Source of the DNA: an uncultured Flavobacteriaceae bacterium
GTDB taxonomy: Bacteria; Bacteroidota; Bacteroidia; Flavobacteriales; Flavobacteriaceae
Length of the DNA stretch: 9,514 nucleotides
Reading direction: 5' to 3'
Assembly: GCA_937901915.1 (NCBI GenBank)
Contig: CALGUD010000067.1
Span: forward strand, 1 to 9,514
This document shows positions 1 to 6,856 of the stretch, in pieces. Position numbers and translations under genes: made by a program. Each line of letters starts with the position of its first letter. Positions within the stretch are counted from its first letter, which is position 1. The notes under the pieces were generated by a model. The model was not told the DNA's origin, made no database searches, and saw only the letters and a list, made by a program, of their open reading frames with translations.

Positions 1-326
1 GCTTTCACAGATTTTAAATGCCTGAAGAATTTTTTGCCATTTCTACGCTCAAGAATAACCTCTGTAGTTCCGTCTGTCTTTTCTTCAACAGCTTTAACTA
101 CTACTTCATTGCCATGCACAGTTTTATAAGATGCAATACCACCTCTTTTAACAATCATATTAAGCCTCGGAAAATCAATATGATTATACTTATAAGTGTT
201 TGATTCACCGATTACCAATACATCCCCCACTTGAGGGTAGTTTTGATCATTCACATCTCCTGTTCCATTAGTTGCAAAAACTGATGCACAAGCCAAAAAA
301 AGCATAATAGATAGTATGTTTTTCAT
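1..326 (-). CDS. Small predicted exported protein of unknown function (3' end outside window)
   Basis: I read this frame directly: an ATG at 326-324 opens a frame with no stop for 108 codons, running off the left edge. The product starts with a basic residue, a short hydrophobic stretch and a small-residue site (about residues 1-18, ending VFA before TNGTG), a plausible Sec signal peptide. A Cys at residue 13 follows LA, but the hydrophobic run before it is short, so a lipoprotein is less likely. The mature part is small, basic and beta-rich in appearance. It carries the stretches VGDVLVI, DFPRLNMIVKRGG and, near the visible end, RRNGKKFFRHLKSVKA, which look like a compact conserved domain. 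I do not recognise a named family and assign no function. It lies beyond a strong terminator from the secretion operon, so it is probably transcribed separately. Its start is AT-rich with no Shine-Dalgarno motif, as is usual in Bacteroidota. Confidence 0.75.
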   Translation of the reverse strand, partial: MKNILSIMLFLACASVFATNGTGDVNDQNYPQVGDVLVIGESNTYKYNHIDFPRLNMIVKRGGIASYKTVHGNEVVVKAVEEKTDGTTEVILERRNGKKFFRHLKSVK

Positions 327-459
327 AATAAAAAATTTAAATGTTTAACTCGTTTGCTTTCGAAATTACTAAATATAAAAACAAGAATTAAAACATTTAA
401 CAACTCTTGAAGTGCCTGTAAAAACAAGGTTCTTCGAAGATTTAGGGGTTGTTTTTTAT

Positions 460-467
460 CAAATATA
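460..467 (-). promoter_or_regulatory. Candidate -7 element TATATTTG for the small exported-protein gene
   Basis: On the minus strand this octamer matches the Bacteroidota -7 consensus TANNTTTG. It is the only exact match between the porP/sprF terminator and the ATG at 326. Transcription would start around 450-455, leaving a leader of roughly 125 bases. No TTG -33 element is visible at the usual distance, because that interval is occupied by the terminator stem. The call therefore rests on the -7 box and position alone. Confidence 0.35.
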
Positions 468-474
468 CTTTAAC

Positions 475-507
475 AAAAAACGACCCTCTGTAAGTGAAGG
501 GTCGTTT
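475..507 (-). terminator. Intrinsic terminator of the beta-helix/PorP-SprF operon
   Basis: A perfect 10-base-pair inverted repeat (478-487 AAACGACCCT with 498-507 AGGGTCGTTT) encloses a 10-base loop. On the minus strand it is followed by an uninterrupted run of six T (complement of 475-480). The core CGACCC/GGGTCG is GC-rich against a very AT-rich background. It sits about 100 bases past the porP/sprF stop and before the next gene, so it should end the two-gene transcript. No T run follows the stem on the plus strand, so it appears to work in one direction only. Confidence 0.87.
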
Positions 508-608
508 GGAAAATAAGAGGTTAAGTTCAAGCGTACCCCATGATAAAGGAGGGGTTGTTTAAAAAAATTTTTTACTCTATTTTTTTTAGTATTTTAACAA
601 TTTTTCAT

Positions 609-1508
609 TTAAAATCCATCTCCAAAGCGATAACTGAGTATTAGGCCATGGGATTGGCCCAAGGGTGTACTATCTAAGGCAGGATTATAATTGTATACTA
701 ACCGAAAATTATTTTTAATATATACTCCGGCCAGGATATTTAAAGAAGATGTAGTTCTATAGCCGGCACCCAATTCAATGGTATTATTATAATTAAAAAA
801 CACATTAAAATCTGCTTGTAACGGTGCGCCATCAACATATTTAAGTAAAATACTAGGTTCAATAAAAAAGAATCTTGAACTAAAAAAACGGACTCCGGAG
901 TTAAGGTAATAGTGACTTTTAATATTTACATTGTTTTCTTGAGAAATTGATGATTCTAACAGATTGGGGGATGAAAGCCCTATATAAAAAGATTCACTGT
1001 TATAAAAAGCACCAACACCTACCGAGGGTAACGTTGCATTAATATTGTTTTGAAATACAGGGTCATTTTCTATGTTTAAAGAGGACAGGCCCTCTGTATA
1101 CCTGGATACACCGCCTACAAGCCCCAAAGAGAGTGAAGTAGGGGAATAGTACCATGAATTGCTACTATTTTCATAAGAAAACAGTTTAAAAGCATATGTG
1201 CCATAAAAGCTTGTTTTTGTGGTTACTCCAAGCTTATCATGAATAACCATACCTCCCACACCCATTTTTTTTTGGCTAATGGGGCCATGAAAACTTAAGC
1301 TAAGTGTTTCCGGGGCACCTTCTACGCTTCCGGCTTGCATTCTTCCGGAAAATGTTATATCAGAATTTCTGTAGAATCCTGTGTAAGCCGGATTAATTAC
1401 CAAAGGGTTGTAAAAATAGTCGGCAAATTCTGGTGTTTGCTGGGCATAAGTTGATTTGACTGTAAATATGAGAATGCATATTACAGCTATTATATTTGGA
1501 ATTTTCAT
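609..1508 (-). CDS. Type IX secretion system membrane protein, PorP/SprF family
   Basis: The 299-residue product has a signal peptide (about residues 1-22, cleavage near TYA/QQ). It then has the hallmark N-terminal motif of the PorP/SprF family, YFYNPLVINPAYTG (residues 31-44). The rest is a series of amphipathic beta strands rich in aromatic and Gly residues (LSLGLVGGVSRY, PSVGVGAFY, IELGAGYR, LNILAGVYI), closing with SHGLILSYRFGDGF. Length and ending are typical of the family, whose members act at the outer membrane with the type IX secretion system. SprF in Flavobacterium johnsoniae is needed to export the adhesin SprB, and SprF-like genes commonly sit beside genes for proteins with type B C-terminal domains. 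Here the gene begins one base after the stop of exactly such a protein. I infer that it is the dedicated export or anchoring factor for that neighbour, expressed by translational coupling. It is a paralogue type, so I give no sprF or porP symbol. Confidence 0.95.
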   Translation of the reverse strand: MKIPNIIAVICILIFTVKSTYAQQTPEFADYFYNPLVINPAYTGFYRNSDITFSGRMQAGSVEGAPETLSLSFHGPISQKKMGVGGMVIHDKLGVTTKTSFYGTYAFKLFSYENSSNSWYYSPTSLSLGLVGGVSRYTEGLSSLNIENDPVFQNNINATLPSVGVGAFYNSESFYIGLSSPNLLESSISQENNVNIKSHYYLNSGVRFFSSRFFFIEPSILLKYVDGAPLQADFNVFFNYNNTIELGAGYRTTSSLNILAGVYIKNNFRLVYNYNPALDSTPLGQSHGLILSYRFGDGF

Positions 1509-1509
1509 G

Positions 1510-4014
1510 TTATCGTTTTAAAATTAAGTATCCTTCTGTTTTACTAAGAGAATGTTCTCCATGAATGTTAATCTTGAAAAAATAAGTACCGTCGGGCAGT
1601 TCACTGGCACCAAGGCTTTTTAATTTATTAGCATATCCATCAAAGAAGTTAGATGAATTATTGTAGCCTTGAATTTCAAAAACCAAATTCCCCCACCTGT
1701 TGAATATTTGTACTACATTATCGGGATATTGTTCTATTCCGGTTATTTCCCAAAAGTCGTTAATACCATCATTATTTGGGGAAAACCCATATTTCATTGA
1801 AACATCTGTTACCGGATTTACCGTAATAGTAATGGAATCCTCACCAGTACAGCCATTAGTATCTGTAACTGTTACGGTATAGGTAGTTGTTACGGCAGGA
1901 TTGGCAATGGGTGAAGCTATATTGACGTTGCTTAACCCTTCAGAGGGCTGCCATAGAAATGTGCCTTCATTATCGGAAGTGGCATTTAGAGCAACTGTTT
2001 CTCCTGAGTTAATGGTTGCATCGTTCCCTGCATTTACAATAACATCGGTACATTCCGAAATTATTGTTATAGTATATTGCTGAGATGCTTCATCTCCATC
2101 ATCATCTGATACAGTGACTGTAAACGTGGCGGTACCCGGAGTAGTAGGTGTTCCTGAAATTTCTCCTGTTTCCGATAATGTTAACCCGTTTGGTAAACTT
2201 CCTGCAGTGATACTCCAAATTATTGTTCCATTGCCTCCAAATGCAGATAAATTCTTACTGTAGAGTTCATTCACAATACCACCAGGCAAAGTACTGGTTA
2301 TAATAGTAGGTGTATCTGAATTTATTCCAAACCCTTCTTTTATCCATGCATTTATATATCCGGCTGTGTATTCCAGGCGCCAGTTCAGCATTGTTTGATT
2401 GCGCAGTTCATCATAAAATTCATCAACGGAGCTTAATCCCAATATTTCTGTTACATACGTGTCAAGTGACCTTGAGGGATCAGGATAGGAGGGTGGTGTA
2501 GTGTCAGATCCTGACTCCCCAGAGCTACTAATCCACTCATTGTAATTCATTCTGTCACTTTCAATTCTGAACCCTTCTTCATAATCTTGAGCATTGCTAT
2601 ACGTATTGTTTGAAAACAGAGAATTATCTACCGGCCCATGGGTGCGGACATAGTACCTCTCATTTTCAGTAGGAAAGGTAAGTTCATTGTCTTGTATTGT
2701 GCTATTTACAAAATCTACATTACCTTCTTTTAAATTTCCTAAAACAATGTAATCGGAATTCTTTAAATTGTATAAAATATTATTTCTAACGGTAAGATCT
2801 CTATTTTGGCCTATGATACTTATACCATAACAATTGGTACGTTCTGATAGTTTCTGATGTACCAATAAGTTGTTACTCAAAACCCCATTATCCCAATCGT
2901 TCATTTCCATCATCCAACCTAATTGCCTGTTTGTTTGCATGGACACATTGGGTTGGTCAAAAACATTTCCTGACACAATAATATCTCTAAACCTGTATGG
3001 TGGTTCAGATTCGTTACCTCCCATTGAAACCCCCACCTCATAATCATAATAAAGGTTATTGGTAAGAGTAAGCCCGGTACTGCTGCCTTCGCCATTGTTA
3101 GCAGTCCATTTAGTCCCAATACTACTTGTCCTGAAAAATGAATTGCTACTAAAGGTTACATTATGGTTACCTGCAAAATAGATGTTATGATTAAACATGG
3201 TAGCTTGGCCGTCTTCTTTACTGTTATCACTATTGATGGATTGTTTATACCACCCGTTATGATCAAATATATTTTCTTCGAGAATTATCCCATTAACATT
3301 TGAAGCAAACAAACCTTGGGAGTGTCCCTGATCCGTCGTGCCGTAGTTATTAAGAATAACATTTCTTCTAAGTTTAATATTTGTTAATAAACCTGGCCCA
3401 TTTATTACGTTACTTAAATAAAATTTAAAAACACATCCTTCTATTAATATGTTTTCTGTTCTATGTGTTTCGCCGGAATAAAACCTGAATCCTGTTGATC
3501 CGTCACCATTAACATAATCAGGATCTTCAGGATTTCTTGTATGGGCGTAAAACGATATACCTACGACCCAAAAATTTGTAATGCTTCTGCAGCAGTAACT
3601 TACCCCGCTGTTTGCACCGGTCTTTAACAGAGGCATTTCATTACTACTTCCATAAGAAGTATACAGGAAGGGTTCATTTTCTGATGCTCCTGACTTTGTA
3701 ACAAGTGACTCAAAAAATACATCACCCCTTTTTAAAAGAATCCATGCTCCTTCGCCATTATCCGCATTCTCTGCCGCGGCTTGAATTGTTTTAAAAGGCA
3801 TAATTGTTCCTGAAGGCATAAAAGGGTCACTCCCTATTTCTGTGTGGGCTGAAGTATAAACTTCACCACTTTGGTCATCTCCATCTGATGCACTTACATA
3901 TATAATTTTTGTAGTTGATAATGGAGTTAGGATAGTCCAACCTTCATCGTTTAATTGTGAATATGAAGTGATTGGGACTAAAAATAACAATAGTAACAAG
4001 TAAGACAGTCTCAT
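1510..4014 (-). CDS. Secreted right-handed beta-helix/Ig-like protein with CHU_C type B T9SS export domain
   Basis: The 834-residue product has a signal peptide (1-19, MRLSYLLL...SYS). Residues about 35-475 look like a right-handed parallel beta-helix: an opening IIYVSASDGDD, then PFKTIQAAAENA, GDVFFESL, and many short turns of the NNI/GNVF/NNLLV type. A predicted helical segment follows (about 515-562). Next come a He_PIG-type putative Ig domain (about 568-652, with GSLPNGLTLSETGEISGTP) and a second PKD/Ig-like domain (about 655-733, TTTYTVTVTDTNGC). The C-terminus (about 740-834) is a gliding-motility-associated CHU_C domain, with FSPNNDGINDFWEI, VQIFNRWGNLVFE, LPDGTYFF and a terminal GYLILKR. 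This domain is a known type B signal for the type IX secretion system, so the protein should reach the cell surface or medium. Beta-helices of this kind occur in polysaccharide lyases and in adhesins. I see no diagnostic catalytic set, so the substrate is open. It is followed one base later by its probable PorP/SprF partner. Confidence 0.92.
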   Translation of the reverse strand: MRLSYLLLLLFLVPITSYSQLNDEGWTILTPLSTTKIIYVSASDGDDQSGEVYTSAHTEIGSDPFMPSGTIMPFKTIQAAAENADNGEGAWILLKRGDVFFESLVTKSGASENEPFLYTSYGSSNEMPLLKTGANSGVSYCCRSITNFWVVGISFYAHTRNPEDPDYVNGDGSTGFRFYSGETHRTENILIEGCVFKFYLSNVINGPGLLTNIKLRRNVILNNYGTTDQGHSQGLFASNVNGIILEENIFDHNGWYKQSINSDNSKEDGQATMFNHNIYFAGNHNVTFSSNSFFRTSSIGTKWTANNGEGSSTGLTLTNNLYYDYEVGVSMGGNESEPPYRFRDIIVSGNVFDQPNVSMQTNRQLGWMMEMNDWDNGVLSNNLLVHQKLSERTNCYGISIIGQNRDLTVRNNILYNLKNSDYIVLGNLKEGNVDFVNSTIQDNELTFPTENERYYVRTHGPVDNSLFSNNTYSNAQDYEEGFRIESDRMNYNEWISSSGESGSDTTPPSYPDPSRSLDTYVTEILGLSSVDEFYDELRNQTMLNWRLEYTAGYINAWIKEGFGINSDTPTIITSTLPGGIVNELYSKNLSAFGGNGTIIWSITAGSLPNGLTLSETGEISGTPTTPGTATFTVTVSDDDGDEASQQYTITIISECTDVIVNAGNDATINSGETVALNATSDNEGTFLWQPSEGLSNVNIASPIANPAVTTTYTVTVTDTNGCTGEDSITITVNPVTDVSMKYGFSPNNDGINDFWEITGIEQYPDNVVQIFNRWGNLVFEIQGYNNSSNFFDGYANKLKSLGASELPDGTYFFKINIHGEHSLSKTEGYLILKR

Positions 4015-4274
4015 TTTTTGGTTGATTAAAGTTTGGTCTTAAATTTATTATATTAACAGATAGTATTTTAGCATACTAAAATAGAGTAGAAGTTCAGGGA
4101 AAACTCAGGTGCGCAAATTATAGTTTTAAATGATATGAAACATCCCTGAATTCCGTGATAATTGAATGTAGTAGAATTCCGTATCAGGATAATGGAAAAG
4201 TATGTAATTACTTATTTTATAAAAAAAAAGAGCTTCCAAATAGATAATAAATGAAGGTTTACAATCAATTTGAT
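4015..4274 (-). promoter_or_regulatory. Leader and likely promoter region of the secretion operon, with inverted and direct repeats
   Basis: This 260-base gap holds no credible ORF. It must contain the promoter for the operon starting at 4014, but I find no exact TANNTTTG box. The nearest is TATAATTTG on the minus strand (complement of about 4114-4122), without a well-placed TTG. An inverted repeat pairs 4093-4100 (TTCAGGGA) with 4143-4150 (TCCCTGAA), extendable to ten pairs with one G-T. GAATTCCGT occurs twice as a direct repeat (4148-4156 and 4174-4182). Either could be a regulator site, but neither is proven. Just past the E1 stop, nine T on the minus strand (complement of 4221-4229) follow only a four-pair stem, so they make at best a weak terminator for the E1 gene. 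Confidence 0.4.
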
Positions 4275-6686
4275 CTATCTCAATGAAGGATATTTTAGTG
4301 GATTTGCTTCATGCATTATGGCGTACACTTTTTCAAAAACATCTTCGGCATTGGGTTTTGAGAAGTAGTCTCCATCACTTGCATAAGCCGGCCTGTGTGG
4401 TTGTGCCGTTAAAGTTTGTGGAGCACTGTCCAGATATTGATACCCATTTTGGTTTTCAATGATTTGTTGCAGGATGTAAGCAGATGCCCCCCCGGGAACA
4501 TCTTCGTCTATAATGAGTAACCTGTTGGTTTTTTTTATGCTTTTAAGAATGTCATTTTGAATATCAAAAGGTGTCAGGCTTTGTATATCTATAATCTCAG
4601 CATTAATATCTACTTCCTGAAGTTCCTGAGCAGCCCGCTCAACAATCCTTAATGTAGATCCGTATGAAACCAAAGTAATGTCTTCCCCTTCTTTTAAGGT
4701 TTCTACAATTCCTATGGCAACTTTAAACTCACCTAAATTTTTCGGCAACTTTTCTTTGAGGCGGTACCCGTTCAGGCTTTCTACAATAAGGGCAGGGTCA
4801 TCAGATTCCATAAGTGTATTGTAAAATCCCGCTGCAACTGTCATATTTCTGGGCACGAGCAAATAAATTCCCCGAAGGTAATGTAGCAGTCCGCCCATAG
4901 GTGAACCTGCATGCCAGATACCTTCCAGACGATGCCCTCTGGTACGGATAATGAGTGGCGCTTTTTGCTGGCCTTTAGTACGATAGAGGAGGGATGCTAA
5001 ATCATCACTTAGAGTCTGCAAACAATATAAAACGTAATCTACGTATTGAATTTCTGCAATGGGCCTGAGTCCGCGTAAAGCCATGCCGATTCCCTGTCCT
5101 ACAATAGTGGCTTCTCTGATACCCGTATCGGCTATGCGTACCTCTCCATATTTTTTTTGCAACCCTTCCAGGCCTTGATTTACATCTCCTATTTTCCCGG
5201 TATCTTCTCCAAAAATTAATGCTTTAGGATGTTTTTGAAAGATTTTATCGAAATTATCTCTTAATACAATCCTTCCATCCACCATTTCAGCATCCCTATC
5301 ATATTCCGGTGCTGCCGGAGGGATATTCGCGGCCCTCATTTGGGTTTCACTGTGTAAATGTGAACTATATAAAGGCTGTGTTATTTTAAAATAATGATCT
5401 ATCCATTCTTTAAGCCTTTCTTTTTCAGGAGAATTTTCATTCAGTACATAGCGTAATGCTTTCCTGGCAGTTGATATGATATGGTGTTTAGCAGGCTCAT
5501 CAATAGCAATTAAATCATTTTTTAACCTATTTATAAAGGATTTATTTACACTGTTGTTAGCCAGTGCTTCTAATAGTGTTGCAACCTGTTTTTTATCTGC
5601 TATGTGTGGTGAAAGAAATTCTGACCAGGCTTCTTTTTTATTGTCCCGTACGTCTTTTTTTATTTCTTTTTCAATGGCAACCAGTTGTTCTTCAGTAGCA
5701 AAGCCATTATGAATAATCCATTCTCGAAATTTCAGGTTACAATCAAAATCTTTTTCCCATTGCAACCGTTCTTCACTTTTGTATCTCTCGTGTGAACCTG
5801 AGGATGAATGCCCCTGAGGCTGAGTCAGCTCAATAACATGAATCAGTACCGGAACATGTTCTTTACGTGCAAGCTCCCCGGCTTTTTCGTAGGTTTCAAT
5901 AAGGGCAGGGTAGTCCCATCCTTTTACAACAAAGATTTCAAAACCAGGATGTTCTTCATCTCTTTGAAAACCTTTTAGAACTTCCGATATACTTTCTTTT
6001 GTGGTTTGATATTTATTAGGAACTGATATCCCATACTCATCATCCCACACACTAATTACCATGGGAACCTGCATTACACCTGCAGCGTTGAATGTTTCAA
6101 AGAATAAACCTTCGCTTGTACTGGCATTCCCTATAGTACCCCAGGCAACTTCGTTTCCGTTATCGGAAAAACCCTGAGAGTCAATATCCTTGAGCTGTCT
6201 GTATACTTTTGAAGCTTGTGCTAGCCCTAAAAGCCGAGGCATTTGCCCCGAAGTGGTAGATATATCTGAACTGCTGTTTTTTTGTTTTGTAAGGTCTACC
6301 CATGAACCATCGGAATTGTTACTACGGGTAAGAAAATGTGCTCCCATTTGACGCCCGCCACTCATGGGTTCTTTCTCTAAATCGGTATGTGCATAGAGGG
6401 CAGCAAAAAAGCTTTTCATATTTAACCTTCCAATAGCAAACATAAAAGTTTGATCACGATAATATCCGCTACGGAAATCTCCTTCTTTAAAAACCCTTGC
6501 CATCGCTATTTGAGGTAATTCTTTACCATCACCAAAAATACCAAACTTAGCTTTACCTGTAAGAACTTCACGCCTCCCTAATAAGCTACACTCCCTGCTC
6601 GCAACTGCAATTTTATAATCGCTGATTACTTGCTTTTTGAAATCTTGAAAGGTAATGTTTGCTTTCGTGTTTGTCTCTGTCTGCAT
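4275..6686 (-). CDS. Single-chain 2-oxoacid dehydrogenase E1 (fused alpha and beta subunits), thiamine diphosphate-dependent
   Basis: From the ATG at 6686 the product is 803 residues. The frame extends to a TTG at 6710, but that codon lies inside the promoter's -7 box. The N-terminal part (about 20-320) is an E1 alpha domain. The cofactor-binding stretch GNASTSEG...VWDDEYGIS (about 186-221) replaces the usual GDGATSEG...ENNxYAIS, and PQGHSSSGSHERY corresponds to the E1 alpha substrate/cofactor loop. A helical linker (about 330-460) leads to the E1 beta pyrimidine-binding domain (about 465-645), with the catalytic-Glu region IFGEDTGKIGDVNQG, then DTGIREATIVGQGIGMALRGLRP. The transketolase C-terminal domain (about 655-790) has LVSYGSTLRIV, IIDIQSLTPFD and RLLIIDEDVPGG. 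The enzyme decarboxylates a 2-oxoacid and passes the acyl group to an E2 lipoyl protein in the cytoplasm. Similar fused proteins are common in Bacteroidota and are usually annotated as branched-chain-type. No E2 or E3 gene is in view, so the substrate is uncertain. Confidence 0.95.
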   Translation of the reverse strand: MQTETNTKANITFQDFKKQVISDYKIAVASRECSLLGRREVLTGKAKFGIFGDGKELPQIAMARVFKEGDFRSGYYRDQTFMFAIGRLNMKSFFAALYAHTDLEKEPMSGGRQMGAHFLTRSNNSDGSWVDLTKQKNSSSDISTTSGQMPRLLGLAQASKVYRQLKDIDSQGFSDNGNEVAWGTIGNASTSEGLFFETFNAAGVMQVPMVISVWDDEYGISVPNKYQTTKESISEVLKGFQRDEEHPGFEIFVVKGWDYPALIETYEKAGELARKEHVPVLIHVIELTQPQGHSSSGSHERYKSEERLQWEKDFDCNLKFREWIIHNGFATEEQLVAIEKEIKKDVRDNKKEAWSEFLSPHIADKKQVATLLEALANNSVNKSFINRLKNDLIAIDEPAKHHIISTARKALRYVLNENSPEKERLKEWIDHYFKITQPLYSSHLHSETQMRAANIPPAAPEYDRDAEMVDGRIVLRDNFDKIFQKHPKALIFGEDTGKIGDVNQGLEGLQKKYGEVRIADTGIREATIVGQGIGMALRGLRPIAEIQYVDYVLYCLQTLSDDLASLLYRTKGQQKAPLIIRTRGHRLEGIWHAGSPMGGLLHYLRGIYLLVPRNMTVAAGFYNTLMESDDPALIVESLNGYRLKEKLPKNLGEFKVAIGIVETLKEGEDITLVSYGSTLRIVERAAQELQEVDINAEIIDIQSLTPFDIQNDILKSIKKTNRLLIIDEDVPGGASAYILQQIIENQNGYQYLDSAPQTLTAQPHRPAYASDGDYFSKPNAEDVFEKVYAIMHEANPLKYPSLR

Positions 6687-6707
6687 TAGGCGTATTTTGA
6701 AGCCACA

Positions 6708-6738
6708 CAAAGGTAAATAAAAGTTTGGGGTTTTACAA
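6708..6738 (-). promoter_or_regulatory. Bacteroidota-type promoter for the E1 gene (TTG-N20-TACCTTTG)
   Basis: On the minus strand TTG (complement of 6736-6738) is followed after 20 bases by TACCTTTG (complement of 6708-6715). This fits the Bacteroidota housekeeping consensus, a TTG -33 element and a TANNTTTG -7 element. Transcription would begin about 6700-6704, giving a short leader of roughly 15-18 bases before the ATG at 6686. It is the only exact -7 match in the gap behind this gene. Confidence 0.65.
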
Positions 6739-6856
6739 TCCGGATAACTTAAAAGGATGATAATTTATCAATTTTATAGTATGATTAGTGTGAAAAAAAT
6801 AATAGAAACTTATTTTTAGGTGTTTTAATAAAAAATCAATAAAAAATTAACAAAAT
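6716..6856. other. AT-rich spacer between the M1-like gene and the E1 gene
   Basis: Apart from the -33 part of the E1 promoter, this spacer holds A and T runs and no ORF worth calling. I find no GC-rich hairpin with a T run on the minus strand, so the M1-like gene has no recognisable intrinsic terminator. Some read-through into the E1 gene is possible. Confidence 0.5.

Noticed and set aside
431..440. The perfect palindrome TCTTCGAAGA as an operator.
   Set aside because: It is a single 10-base copy with no second half-site. It lies in the leader of the small gene but has nothing else in its favour.
535..555. Hairpin ACCCC/GGGGT downstream of the porP/sprF gene as a terminator.
   Set aside because: It has only five pairs with an 11-base loop and no T run on the minus strand. 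The stem at 475-507 is far stronger.
561..573. The A-run/T-run palindrome as a regulatory site.
   Set aside because: It is a homopolymer junction in very AT-rich sequence just past a stop codon, with no supporting structure.
1510..4014. Naming the beta-helix protein as an alginate, pectate or chondroitin lyase.
   Set aside because: Only the fold type and generic turns are visible. No family-specific catalytic motif could be identified, and similar folds occur in adhesins.
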